Assembly: GCA_947307255.1 (NCBI GenBank)
Contig: CAMZIO010000014.1
Span: forward strand, 1-41,138
Reading direction: 5' to 3'
From: an uncultured Clostridia bacterium
Lineage (GTDB): Bacteria; Bacillota; Clostridia; Oscillospirales; Oscillospiraceae
Length of the DNA: 41,138 bases
Shown: positions 1 to 7,288 of the stretch, in pieces
How the letters are laid out: every line of letters begins with the position of its first letter
Numbering within the stretch: the stretch's first letter is position 1
Position numbers and translations under genes: made by a program
Notes under the pieces: model-generated
The model's database searches: none
Seen by the model: only the letters and a program-made list of their open reading frames with translations
What the model was told of the DNA's origin: nothing

Positions 1-335
1 TCGGTGGCCTGGTCGCCGTTGGCGGGCTGATAGTACTTGTAGCTCAGGCCGTTGTTGGCGGCATAGAGCTTCACGCCGTCATAGGTGCCCTGGTTGAAGG
101 ACTTGTCCTTGAGCTGGCCCACGTCGGTAACGAAGGCGATCTCATACTTGCCGTCGGCGGAGGTCATAGCATCCGCAACGTCGTCCGCGTTCGTGATCTC
201 TGTAACCTCTTCAACGGGGGTGGTCTCCTCGGAGGGGTTCGTCCCTTCCTGAGGAGTCTGTTCCTGCTTCTGGCCGCAGGCGACGAGCGAGAGCACCATC
301 ACCATGGCGAGAAGCACTGCAAGAAACTTCTTCAT
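1..335 (-). CDS. BMP-family (PnrA-like) substrate-binding lipoprotein, N-terminal part
   Basis: Only the first about 111 residues are in the window; the gene runs off the left edge. The start MKKFLAVLLAMVMVLSLVAC is a lipoprotein signal peptide whose lipobox ends in Cys20. A low-complexity Gln/Glu/Pro/Thr linker follows, then a mature domain that opens with YEIAFVTDVGQLKDKSFNQG. That opening is typical of the BMP/PnrA (Med) family, which are ABC-transporter receptors that mostly bind purine nucleosides. The ATG at 333-335 is preceded by AAGGAAGG. The nearby deoC-deoD-kinase operon fits a nucleoside uptake role, but the ligand is inferred. The permease and ATPase genes would lie outside the window. 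Confidence 0.85.
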   Translation of the reverse strand, partial: MKKFLAVLLAMVMVLSLVACGQKQEQTPQEGTNPSEETTPVEEVTEITNADDVADAMTSADGKYEIAFVTDVGQLKDKSFNQGTYDGVKLYAANNGLSYKYYQPANGDQAT

Positions 336-383
336 GTCAATAACCTTCCTTATTTTTTATTTGGAGTATAAGCTCCATCCAGT

Positions 384-412
384 AGTATAACAGAGGATCG
401 CCGCAGAAGCAA
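384..412 (-). promoter_or_regulatory. Promoter of the BMP lipoprotein gene
   Basis: On the minus strand TTGCTT (407-412), a 17-base spacer and TATACT (384-389) form a sigma-A-like promoter about 50 bases upstream of the lipoprotein ATG. The -35 overlaps one arm of an imperfect hairpin (405-427, arms GAAGCA/TGCTTC) that could end transcription from the upstream membrane-protein gene, although it has no clear T tract. Confidence 0.6.
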
Positions 413-464
413 GAAAAATTCCTGCTTCTCCCACAATTGTTAACCGTTTGGACAAAATTCACCC

Positions 465-1538
465 TTATTCCAGCGCCAAATCGCCGTCCTTGACCCAACC
501 CGCCTTGCGGCAAAGCTCGTTGATGATCGGGCAGATGACAGCGGGCAGCACGATGCTGATCAGAAGCAGTCCCAGCCAGTCCATGCCGGTGGGGCTGATG
601 GCCGCCGCGCCGCGCTCGAGCGCCTTTTCACTCGGCGCGAGCCAGCCCGTCCACACGCCGATGGGACCGCACAGTCCGCAGGTACCCATGCCGGAGTTGA
701 TCGGTGCGCCGTTCATCTCCAGATGGAACAGGCAGGTTGCAATCGGGCCGGTGATGGCGCTGGTAACGATCGGCGCGATCCAGACGCGCGGGTTGCGCAC
801 GATATTGGGCATCTGCAGCATGGAGGTGCCGAGGCCCTGGGACACCAAACCGCCCCATTTGTTTTCACGGAAACTCATCACGGCAAAGCCGACCATCTGT
901 GCGCAGCAGCCCGCCACCGCAGCGCCGCCGGCAAGGCCCGTCAGTCCCAGCACAGCGCAGATTGCCGCGGAGGAGATCGGCAGCGTCAGCGCGATGCCGA
1001 CGAGCACCGAAACGGCAATGCCCATCCAGAAGGGCTGGAGCTTCGTGGCGTTGTCGATGACGATGCCGAAGGCGTTTGCCGCCGTGCCGATGGGCGGCGC
1101 GATCAGCTTGGCAAGCGCCACGCCCACGAGGATCGTAACGGCGGGCGTAACCAGAATGTCCACCTTGGTTTCCTTGCTCACGGCCTTGCCGCACTCGGCG
1201 GCGATAATCGCAATCAGCAGCACCGCGAGCGGGCCGCCGGCGCCGCCCTCGGCGTTGGCCGCCCAGCCGACGGCGGCAAGCGAATAGAGCACCATCGGCG
1301 GCGCCTGCAGCGCGTAGCCGATGGCAACCGCCATTGCGGGGCCGGAGACGGACATGGCGTAGGCGCCGATATCCGTAAGCATCTGCAGCTGCAGCTGCGC
1401 GCCCAGCGTCTTGATGATCGTGCCGATCAGCAGTGAGCAGAAAAGGCCCTGTGCCATCGCGCCCAGTGCGTCGATACCATAGCGTTTGGCGGAAAAAACG
1501 ATGTTTTTGCGTTTGAGGAAAGCCTTGACGTTTTCCAT
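465..1538 (-). CDS. PTS-IIC-like (PTS_EIIC_2 type) multi-pass membrane transporter, candidate niacin transporter
   Basis: A 357-residue, very hydrophobic protein with about ten possible membrane segments, rich in Gly and Ala. It resembles the PTS_EIIC_2 family commonly annotated 'PTS sugar transporter subunit IIC'. No IIA, IIB, HPr or sugar-metabolism gene lies nearby, so PTS activity is doubtful. I start it at MENVKAF (ATG 1536-1538, preceded by AGGGGG) rather than 25 codons further upstream, because that region holds the promoter and operator. The gene has its own strong promoter with a palindromic operator over the -10, and it lies next to niaR, the niacin-responsive repressor. From this I infer that it may import niacin or a related pyridine. 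Comparative work on NiaR regulons predicted several unrelated niacin transporter families (NiaP, NiaX, NiaY), but I cannot confirm membership from sequence alone. Confidence 0.75.
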   Translation of the reverse strand: MENVKAFLKRKNIVFSAKRYGIDALGAMAQGLFCSLLIGTIIKTLGAQLQLQMLTDIGAYAMSVSGPAMAVAIGYALQAPPMVLYSLAAVGWAANAEGGAGGPLAVLLIAIIAAECGKAVSKETKVDILVTPAVTILVGVALAKLIAPPIGTAANAFGIVIDNATKLQPFWMGIAVSVLVGIALTLPISSAAICAVLGLTGLAGGAAVAGCCAQMVGFAVMSFRENKWGGLVSQGLGTSMLQMPNIVRNPRVWIAPIVTSAITGPIATCLFHLEMNGAPINSGMGTCGLCGPIGVWTGWLAPSEKALERGAAAISPTGMDWLGLLLISIVLPAVICPIINELCRKAGWVKDGDLALE

Positions 1539-1567
1539 GGCGAAACCCCCTATTTTCGATAAAAACA

Positions 1568-1606
1568 GTGTGGTACTCCGGTGTCTTGACACCTTTCGTA
1601 CCACAC
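1568..1606. promoter_or_regulatory. Nested palindromic operator, candidate NiaR site
   Basis: An outer perfect inverted repeat GTGTGGTAC (1568-1576) / GTACCACAC (1598-1606) encloses an inner one, GGTGTC-TT-GACACC (1580-1593). The right outer arm overlaps the -10 of the membrane-transporter promoter, so a protein bound here would block it. The inner TGTC-TT-GACA core resembles, as I remember it, the NiaR (YrxA) box of Firmicutes, and niaR is the next gene upstream. The assignment to NiaR is inference; the palindromes are directly visible. Confidence 0.65.
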
Positions 1607-1633
1607 TATACAAAGATTACCCTTTTCTGTCAA
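1605..1633 (-). promoter_or_regulatory. Promoter of the PTS-IIC-like transporter gene
   Basis: On the minus strand TTGACA (1628-1633), a 17-base spacer and TATAGT (1605-1610) make a near-consensus sigma-A promoter. The -10 is overlapped by the palindromic operator at 1568-1606, as expected for strong expression under tight repression. Confidence 0.85.
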
Positions 1634-1669
1634 TCTCTGTTTCGAAACGACCGTTTGAAAAAAACTGAA

Positions 1670-2182
1670 TCAATTCTCCAGCAGAATTTCCCGCTCGCGC
1701 AACGCGCGGCGCACCCGCGCATAAGCGGCCTCGTCCGGGCACAGCAGCGTATGCAGGTGGATCCCCTCGGTCAGATCCGACAGGGGCTTTGCCTCCGCCT
1801 GAGAGCAGCGCAGCAGAAACTGCTCCACGTCAAAGCGGCTTTTGAGCTGCAGCTCGCCGGTCAGTTGACCGTACACCGGATGCTCGACGATCACGTCCAG
1901 CACCGTGCAGCCCTGATCGACGATGATATTCAGCTCGTCGCGCATACCCGCCGTGCTGTGGCAACAGGCGATCCGGCGCAGCAGCCCCGCGCTTTCGGGA
2001 TGCATGATATAGCCGCGCGGCGTCGCGGATATCTGCTCACCCGCGGCGCGCAGCAGCGCCACGTCGCCCACGATGATCTGCCGGCTGACCTGAAAGTCCG
2101 CCGCCAGCACCGCCGCGCTGAGGGGCTCCTCCGCCCGCTTCAGTTTTTCCAGAATTGCCGCCCGGCGCGCCCCGGCCTGCAT
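1670..2182 (-). CDS. niaR: Transcription repressor NiaR (HTH + 3H domain)
   Basis: 170 residues. An N-terminal winged helix-turn-helix (about 7-60, with FQVSRQIIVGDVALLRAAG as the recognition part) is followed by a 3H domain with its spaced histidines (HPVYGQL, HLHTLL). This is the NiaR/YrxA architecture: a niacin-responsive repressor of NAD synthesis and niacin uptake genes in Firmicutes. The ATG at 2180-2182 follows GAGGTGAGG. It is the last gene of the operon deoC-deoD-kinase-niaR (31 bases after the kinase stop). Its likely target is the operator at 1568-1606, in front of the next gene downstream. No nadABC genes are in the window. Confidence 0.9.
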   Translation of the reverse strand: MQAGARRAAILEKLKRAEEPLSAAVLAADFQVSRQIIVGDVALLRAAGEQISATPRGYIMHPESAGLLRRIACCHSTAGMRDELNIIVDQGCTVLDVIVEHPVYGQLTGELQLKSRFDVEQFLLRCSQAEAKPLSDLTEGIHLHTLLCPDEAAYARVRRALREREILLEN

Positions 2183-2213
2183 ACGTCCTCACCTCGCTTG
2201 CGCGTCTCCGCGC

Positions 2214-3140
2214 TCAATACCGGAAACAACTGCCGCCGACGAACTCGCGCACGATCGAATCGCGCGGCACGTAATCGGTTTTCAGCGGCGGCACGGAGTT
2301 GACGACCTTGAACAGGTCCGTCAGCCCGTGCTGGTCGATAAACTCCTCGTCGAGCTGCTCGTAAAATCCCGGAATCTCCTTGAGATAGCGGGAGAGAATG
2401 CACGGCTCGTAGTCGTGGAACGTGTCGATGTGGATGGCGGCGTTCCCCTTGTTGGGCATAATATAATTCCGCTCGCCGCGATCCACGCTCTCTGCGCGCG
2501 CCACCGTATCGCGCAGGCTGTGCCCGCGTCCCTGGTAGTCGCGGATCATACGGCGGGCAACGCGCAGCTGCTCCGGCTTGACGATCTTGTCGTCCGTCGT
2601 GATGATGCGGGTGCGGGGGGCGACATAAACGCCGGTGGCCTCATCGCGCACCTGATCGAAGATCAGCGGGTTGAGCATATGGATGCCCTCGGCAATGATG
2701 ATCGCGTCCTGATCGCCCTGCATGGTAACGTAGCTGCCCACGTCGCCGGCCTTGAAATCGTAAATCGGCAGCTCCACGCTCTGCCCGTCGGCCAGGCGGC
2801 GGATGCTGTCCACCAGCGTCGCACGGTCCACGCAGTAGGGCGATTCCCAATCCTCCGCCTCGGGCGGGCGCTTATGCAGGGGGAGGAAAAAGTTGTCCAT
2901 ACTCAGCAGGCAGACCTTTACGCCCAGGTTTTCCAAATACGCCTTGAGCCGCATGGCGGTGGTCGTTTTGCCCGATCCGGACGGCCCGGTCAGACAGACG
3001 AGCGGCTTTTGCCGCTTGTTCATCAAAAGGCTCGCCGCGGCGGAGCTGATTTTGTCGTGAAAGACCTCCTCGCAGCGCAGCACGAAGCGGGTGTCGTCCC
3101 GCATGGCGGTGGTGATATTCTCGATGTCGATAACTCGCAT
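2214..3140 (-). CDS. Uridine kinase / phosphoribulokinase-family P-loop nucleoside kinase
   Basis: 308 residues. The Walker A motif GPSGSGKTT lies near residue 53, followed by the MDNFF segment and a base-binding region typical of uridine kinases (YDF near 125). It would phosphorylate a nucleoside with ATP or GTP, probably uridine or cytidine. The same fold includes nicotinamide riboside kinases, so given the niaR neighbour the substrate is open. Start ATG 3138-3140 follows AGGAGGTAAG. It is 36 bases after deoD and 31 before niaR, so it is probably co-transcribed with both. Confidence 0.82.
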   Translation of the reverse strand: MRVIDIENITTAMRDDTRFVLRCEEVFHDKISSAAASLLMNKRQKPLVCLTGPSGSGKTTTAMRLKAYLENLGVKVCLLSMDNFFLPLHKRPPEAEDWESPYCVDRATLVDSIRRLADGQSVELPIYDFKAGDVGSYVTMQGDQDAIIIAEGIHMLNPLIFDQVRDEATGVYVAPRTRIITTDDKIVKPEQLRVARRMIRDYQGRGHSLRDTVARAESVDRGERNYIMPNKGNAAIHIDTFHDYEPCILSRYLKEIPGFYEQLDEEFIDQHGLTDLFKVVNSVPPLKTDYVPRDSIVREFVGGSCFRY

Positions 3141-3176
3141 AGCCGTACTTACCTCCTATGGATATTGTCTTTTTCC

Positions 3177-3905
3177 TTACTCCAGCGACGGCAGAGCGTC
3201 CATCTTCACCGCAACCATGAGCGCGATCTTCATCATGTTGGTGAAGGTCGTCTGCCGCTCTTCGGCCGCAAGCGCCTCGCCGGTAACGATGCTGTCGGAG
3301 ATGGAACAAATCGCCAGCGCGCGTTTGTGCGTATACGCGGCGTTGCAGTAGAGCGCATCCGCCTCCATCTCAACCGCCAGGCAGCCCATCTTCGCCCACT
3401 CCATCGTAGACGCCGAGGCGTCGTAAAACGTGTCGGAGGAAAACAGGTTTCCCACCGGCATCTGCACGCCCAGCTCCCGCGCGCTCGCAACCGCCGCCGC
3501 CAGCAGCTCGTAGCTTGCAATGGGGGCGAACGTACCGGGCAGGCGGTACTGGTCGGCGTAATTGGAATTGGTGCACGCGCCCATACCGGCCACCACGTCG
3601 CGCAGCTTCAGGTCCGCGGAAATCGCGCCGGCCGAGCCGATGCGGATGATGTTGTCCACGCCGTACTTCGTGAACAGCTCGTAAGAATAGATGCCGATGG
3701 ACGGGCAGCCCATGCCCGACGCCATCACCGATACCGGCACGCCCTGATAGGTGCCGGTATAGCCCTGGATCCCGCGCACGTTGTTCACCAGCACGGCGTC
3801 GTCCAGAAACGTCTCGGCAATGAACTTTGCGCGCAGCGGATCGCCGGGCATCAAAACGGTTTTTGCAAACGCGCCCTTTTCAGCGCTATTGTGCGCAGTT
3901 GCCAT
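3177..3905 (-). CDS. deoD: Purine-nucleoside phosphorylase DeoD
   Basis: 242 residues, the normal length for the hexameric bacterial (DeoD) enzyme, which splits purine (deoxy)nucleosides with phosphate to base and (deoxy)ribose-1-phosphate. Visible family motifs are MPGDPLRAKFIAETFL near the N terminus, the phosphate-site RIGSAGAI, the sugar-site EMEADALY, and SISDSIVTGE with the catalytic Asp. It is second in the operon, 34 bases after deoC. DeoD enzymes can also phosphorolyse nicotinamide riboside in vitro, which would give the niaR-containing operon a link to NAD salvage (inference). Confidence 0.95.
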   Translation of the reverse strand: MATAHNSAEKGAFAKTVLMPGDPLRAKFIAETFLDDAVLVNNVRGIQGYTGTYQGVPVSVMASGMGCPSIGIYSYELFTKYGVDNIIRIGSAGAISADLKLRDVVAGMGACTNSNYADQYRLPGTFAPIASYELLAAAVASARELGVQMPVGNLFSSDTFYDASASTMEWAKMGCLAVEMEADALYCNAAYTHKRALAICSISDSIVTGEALAAEERQTTFTNMMKIALMVAVKMDALPSLE

Positions 3906-3939
3906 ATTCTCTGCTCCCTTCTTGTGATTCGTCGTTTCT

Positions 3940-4617
3940 TTACTGCTCCATGGCCTTCACAGCCTTGACCACGCGGGACGTGCCCAGCCGGTCGGCGCCG
4001 AGATTCAGAAAATCCTCCGCGTCCTGCAGCGTGGCAATGCCGCCGGATGCCTTGACCTTTTTGCCGTTTGTGGTATGGGCCACCATCAGCGCCACATCCT
4101 CGCGCGTGGCGCCGCCGCCGGCAAAGCCGGTGGAGGTCTTGATATAGTCCGCGTTGGATTGCGAGACGACCTCGCAGAGTCTGATCTTCTCCTCCTCGGT
4201 AAGCAGGCAGGTTTCAATAATCACCTTCAGAATGTTGCCGTGGCAGGAAATCTTGACGCTGTTGATCTCCTGGAGCACCAGGTCGTAGCGTCCCTCCTTC
4301 ACCCAGCCGAGGTTCACCACCATGTCGATTTCGGTCGCGCCCTCCGCCACGGACATCTCCGCCTCCATGCACTTGATGCCGGTGGTGGTATAGCCGTTAG
4401 GGAAGCCGATCACCGTGCACACGGGAAGCTGGTTTTCGCCGTAGTGCTGCTGCTCGGCAATGTAGCGCGCGGCGCGGCCGACGTAGGTCTGCGGGATGCA
4501 GACGGAGGCGCAGCCATACTTAATACCGTCGTCGCAGATCGCGCGGATCTCCTCCCAGGTCGCCCCCTGGGCGAGGAGGGTGTGGTCCACGTGCCTGAGG
4601 ATTTCTTTGATTTCCAT
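3940..4617 (-). CDS. deoC: Deoxyribose-phosphate aldolase DeoC
   Basis: 225 residues. It cleaves 2-deoxyribose-5-phosphate to glyceraldehyde-3-phosphate and acetaldehyde, the last step of deoxynucleoside catabolism. The Schiff-base lysine is in YIKTSTGF, the second lysine in VKASGGIAT, and the catalytic Asp in EIDMVVNLG. I use the ATG at 4615-4617 (MEIKEI, preceded by AAAGGACGG); the upstream extension of the open frame lies over the promoter. It is the first gene of deoC-deoD-kinase-niaR. A phosphopentomutase, normally needed between DeoD and DeoC, is not in the window. Confidence 0.95.
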   Translation of the reverse strand: MEIKEILRHVDHTLLAQGATWEEIRAICDDGIKYGCASVCIPQTYVGRAARYIAEQQHYGENQLPVCTVIGFPNGYTTTGIKCMEAEMSVAEGATEIDMVVNLGWVKEGRYDLVLQEINSVKISCHGNILKVIIETCLLTEEEKIRLCEVVSQSNADYIKTSTGFAGGGATREDVALMVAHTTNGKKVKASGGIATLQDAEDFLNLGADRLGTSRVVKAVKAMEQ

Positions 4618-4663
4618 ATCACTTGTCCGTCCTTTCTGTTCCGCTCGTAATACATATAGAATA

Positions 4664-4692
4664 ATTATAACACACGCGGAAAGGGCGGTCAA
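4664..4692 (-). promoter_or_regulatory. Promoter of the deoC-deoD-kinase-niaR operon
   Basis: On the minus strand TTGACC (4687-4692), a 17-base spacer and TATAAT (4664-4669), about 47 bases before the deoC ATG. I see no clear long operator palindrome around it. Confidence 0.85.
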
Positions 4693-4749
4693 CATCAACG
4701 TGTGATTTCAGTCAATCCGCGCCCCATGACGCGTCTTTTGCATCCGCAC

Positions 4750-4790
4750 AAAAGCCGGGGGAAAGGCGCTTGCCCTTCCCCCGGCTTTTT
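4750..4790. terminator. Rho-independent terminator after rubrerythrin
   Basis: The stem AAAGCCGGGGGAA / TTCCCCCGGCTTT closes a GC-rich loop, with A and T runs on either side. It lies just 3' of the rubrerythrin gene and may work in both directions. Confidence 0.9.
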
Positions 4791-4804
4791 CTGCTTGCTA
4801 TTTC

Positions 4805-5392
4805 TTACTTAAAGTATCTCTTCAGCAGACCTTCGAGCGCCTTGCCGTGGCGCGCCTCGTCGCGGGCCATCTCGTGGACGGTGTCGTGGATGGCGTCCAG
4901 GCCGTTCTTCTTGGCGCAGGCGGCCAGATCGAACTTGCCCTTGACCGCGCCGTACTCGCAGTCCACGCGCCAGGCGAGGTTCTTCTTGGTAGAATCGGTC
5001 ATGTTGGCCTCCAGGTCGGAGCCGAGGAGCTCGGCAAACTTGGCGGCGTGCTCAGCCTCCTCATAAGCGGCCTTCTCCCAGTACAGGCCGATCTCGGGAT
5101 AGCCCTCGCGGTGAGCGATGCGCGCCATGCACAGATACATACCGACCTCGCTGCACTCGCCGGTGAAGTTGGCGTTGAGCTGTTCAAAGATGTACTTCTT
5201 GTCCGCTTCGCTGACGTCCGGATTGTTCTTGACGGTCTTGGCATAGATGCCGAACTCATGCTCGGCGGCCAGCTTCTCGCCTTCCTTCATCTCCGTGAAC
5301 TTGGAGCCGGGGACCTTGCAGATCGGGCATACTTCCGGGGGCGTATCGCCTTCGTGCACATAACCGCAAACGGGACAGACCCATTTCTTCAT
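4805..5392 (-). CDS. Reverse rubrerythrin (NADH/peroxide detoxification)
   Basis: 195 residues. The domain order is reversed relative to classical rubrerythrin: a rubredoxin-like Fe(Cys)4 domain comes first (CPVCG at 6-10 and CPIC near 22-25), then a four-helix diiron domain with the E-x-x-H motifs EEAEH and DEARH. Reverse rubrerythrins of clostridia act as NADH-dependent peroxidases during oxygen stress, receiving electrons through a reductase. RBS AGGAGG precedes ATG 5390-5392. It is a single-gene unit with its own promoter and terminator, which fits a strongly expressed stress protein. Confidence 0.93.
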   Translation of the reverse strand: MKKWVCPVCGYVHEGDTPPEVCPICKVPGSKFTEMKEGEKLAAEHEFGIYAKTVKNNPDVSEADKKYIFEQLNANFTGECSEVGMYLCMARIAHREGYPEIGLYWEKAAYEEAEHAAKFAELLGSDLEANMTDSTKKNLAWRVDCEYGAVKGKFDLAACAKKNGLDAIHDTVHEMARDEARHGKALEGLLKRYFK

Positions 5393-5439
5393 TGTCGTAT
5401 CCTCCTGTAATTCATTTTCAAGACTATGCTTGTAGTGTC

Positions 5440-5468
5440 AGTATACCATGCTCCTGCCCGCATTGCAA
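5440..5468 (-). promoter_or_regulatory. Promoter of the rubrerythrin gene
   Basis: On the minus strand TTGCAA (5463-5468), a 17-base spacer and TATACT (5440-5445). No obvious PerR-type palindrome was recognised next to it. Confidence 0.75.
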
Positions 5469-5493
5469 GCGATATCTGCGCCGCCGTGCCGTC

Positions 5494-5523
5494 TGTAAAC
5501 CTTTAAATATTTTTTGGTTGACA
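5494..5523. promoter_or_regulatory. BirA operator (biotin box) in front of bioY
   Basis: TGTAAACC (5494-5501), a 14-base AT-rich spacer and GGTTGACA (5516-5523) match the known BirA box pattern TTGTAAACC-N14-16-GGTTTACAA. The right half-site contains the -35 of the bioY promoter, so biotinyl-AMP-loaded BirA would occlude RNA polymerase. The box supports the biotin assignment of the downstream gene independently of its protein sequence. Confidence 0.88.
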
Positions 5524-5546
5524 ATTCTCCGAAAACGGCGTATAAA
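5518..5546 (+). promoter_or_regulatory. Promoter of bioY
   Basis: TTGACA (5518-5523), a 17-base spacer and TATAAA (5541-5546). The -35 is embedded in the BirA box. Confidence 0.88.
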
Positions 5547-5588
5547 GGATATCGCATCCCACTGCATCACTTGAGGAGGAAACCGACC

Positions 5589-6149
5589 ATGTTCAAAAAA
5601 CCCCTGTCCCCAGCCGGGCTGACGACCCGTGAAATCACCTATATTGCCATCTGCGCGGTGCTGCTGACTGCCTGCTCGTGGATCTCCATCCCCACGGTGG
5701 TGCCCTTCACACTGCAGACCTTCGGCGTCTTTCTGGTACTGCTGCTGCTGGGCGGCAGGCGCGGCTTTCTCGCCATTCTGACCTTTATCCTGCTGGGCGC
5801 CGTGGGCGCGCCGGTATTCGCCAACTTCTCCGGCGGCATCGGCATCCTCTTCGGCTCTACCGGCGGCTACATCATCGGCTTTCTGTTCACCGCGCTGATC
5901 TACTGGGCGCTCGAGCGCGTCATCGACGGCAAGCCGGTGCTGCAGATCGCGGCGCTGGTGCTGGGGCTTGCCGTGTGCTACACCTTCGGCACGGCGTGGT
6001 TCATGGTGGTCTACGCCCGCCAGTCCGGCCCCATCGGCCTGGCCACCGCGCTGGGCTGGTGCGTGCTGCCCTTTATCGTCCCGGACCTGGTCAAACTGGG
6101 CCTGGCGTGGGCGCTTTCCGCCGTGCTCAAAAAGCATGTTAACCTGTAA
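5589..6149 (+). CDS. bioY: Biotin transporter BioY (ECF S component)
   Basis: 186 residues with about six membrane helices. BioY hallmarks are visible: PTVVPFTLQTFGVFL near residue 38, LLLGGRRG, GAPVFANFSGGIGILFGSTG and GYIIGF. BioY binds biotin and works with the ECF energising module (EcfA, EcfA', EcfT), which is not in this window. I start at ATG 5589 (preceded by GAGGAGGA at 5573-5580); the upstream in-frame stretch covers the promoter. A BirA operator controls it. Its last 14 bases overlap the next gene. Confidence 0.95.
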   Translation: MFKKPLSPAGLTTREITYIAICAVLLTACSWISIPTVVPFTLQTFGVFLVLLLLGGRRGFLAILTFILLGAVGAPVFANFSGGIGILFGSTGGYIIGFLFTALIYWALERVIDGKPVLQIAALVLGLAVCYTFGTAWFMVVYARQSGPIGLATALGWCVLPFIVPDLVKLGLAWALSAVLKKHVNL

Positions 6150-6513
6150 GCTTCGGCCGCACCACGGCCTGTGCATTGCCTTTTTTGAGGGCAAGGGCTA
6201 CTCTCCCGACTTCGTGGAGAACATGACGCGCGTGATCGCCGCCCTGAACGAAGACGACCCGGCGATCACCCTGACCGACCGGGCCGACACCATCTGCGCC
6301 GGCTGCCCTAACGACCGCGGCGGCGTGTGCGAGAGTGCGGACAAGGTCGCGCGCTACGACGCCGCCGTGCTGCGCCTGATCGGGCGGAAATGCGGCGATA
6401 CGCTGCGCTGGTCGGAGCTTTGCGCGCTGGCAGATGCGCGCATCCTCGATCCCGGTCGCCTGGGCGAGGTGTGCCTCGACTGCCAGTGGTACGGCATCTG
6501 CGGCAATAAATAA
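6136..6513 (+). CDS. DUF1284 cysteine-rich protein
   Basis: 125 residues, function unknown. It opens with LRPHHGLCIAFFEGKGYS, characteristic of DUF1284, and carries two cysteine clusters: CAGCPNDRGGVC near residue 54 and CLDCQWYGIC near the C terminus. The spacing suggests an iron-sulfur or zinc site (inference). The ATG at 6136-6138 lies inside bioY, so translation is probably coupled to bioY and the gene falls under BirA control. A role in biotin handling is possible but unproven. A clear terminator follows. Confidence 0.85.
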   Translation: MLTCKLRPHHGLCIAFFEGKGYSPDFVENMTRVIAALNEDDPAITLTDRADTICAGCPNDRGGVCESADKVARYDAAVLRLIGRKCGDTLRWSELCALADARILDPGRLGEVCLDCQWYGICGNK

Positions 6514-6551
6514 CAGCACCCTCTCGAAAATACTTTATCGCTTTTTCGGCA

Positions 6552-6584
6552 AAAGCAAGCGGCGGTCAATCCGCCGCTTGCTTT
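6552..6584 (+). terminator. Terminator after the bioY operon
   Basis: The stem AAGCAAGCGGCGG / CCGCCGCTTGCTT with loop TCAAT is followed by TTTT. The 3' arm also carries the -35 box of the rpe promoter. Confidence 0.9.
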
Positions 6585-6606
6585 TATATACGCACTCTGA
6601 TATAAT
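6578..6606 (+). promoter_or_regulatory. Promoter of rpe-recR
   Basis: TTGCTT (6578-6583), a 17-base spacer and TATAAT (6601-6606). The -35 lies within the 3' arm of the preceding terminator, a compact arrangement. Confidence 0.82.
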
Positions 6607-6639
6607 AGATAAGATATTTGAAACGGGAGGCCCAGCGCC

Positions 6640-7284
6640 ATGATCAAGATTGCACCGTCCATTCTCTCCGCCGACTTTGCCAACCTTGAGCGGGATATTC
6701 AGCGAATCCGCACCGCCGATTACGTCCACGTCGACGTGATGGACGGGCTGTTCGTGCCCAACATCACCATTGGCATCCCTGTGGTCCAGTCCATCCGGCC
6801 GACCACCGCCCTGCCGCTGGACGTACACCTGATGATCGACCGGCCGGTACGCTACGTCAAGCAATTCTGTGAGGCGGGCGCGGACATTGTCACCTGCCAT
6901 GTGGAATCCGACACGGAGGAAAATACGCACGAGGCACTGCGCATCATCCACGCGTGCGGCAAGCGCGCGGGCGTGGTGCTCAAGCCCGGCACCGGGGCGG
7001 AGGCCGCGCTGCCGTTTCTCAAAGAGTGCGACATCGTTCTTATCATGACCGTGGAGCCGGGCTTCGGCGGGCAGAAGTTTATGGCCGATATGATGCCCAA
7101 GGTCGCGCAGCTGCGCGCATGGATCGACGAGCAGAATCCCGCCTGCGAGCTGGAGGTTGACGGCGGCGTCGACGGGCAGACCTGCCGCGCCTGCATCGAT
7201 GCGGGCGCCAACGTGCTGGTGGCGGGCAGCGCCGTATATAAGGCGACCGACATCGAAGCGAAAATCCGGGAATTGCGAGGATAA
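6640..7284 (+). CDS. rpe: Ribulose-phosphate 3-epimerase
   Basis: 214 residues, a TIM-barrel enzyme of the pentose phosphate pathway interconverting D-ribulose-5-phosphate and D-xylulose-5-phosphate. Family motifs: IAPSILSADFANLERDI, HVDVMDGLFVPNITIG (metal and acid/base Asp), DVHLMI (His), EPGFGGQKF and VDGGV (second catalytic Asp). RBS GGGAGG at 6625-6630 precedes ATG 6640. It shares its promoter with recR, four bases downstream. Confidence 0.96.
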   Translation: MIKIAPSILSADFANLERDIQRIRTADYVHVDVMDGLFVPNITIGIPVVQSIRPTTALPLDVHLMIDRPVRYVKQFCEAGADIVTCHVESDTEENTHEALRIIHACGKRAGVVLKPGTGAEAALPFLKECDIVLIMTVEPGFGGQKFMADMMPKVAQLRAWIDEQNPACELEVDGGVDGQTCRACIDAGANVLVAGSAVYKATDIEAKIRELRG

Positions 7285-7288
7285 ACGT

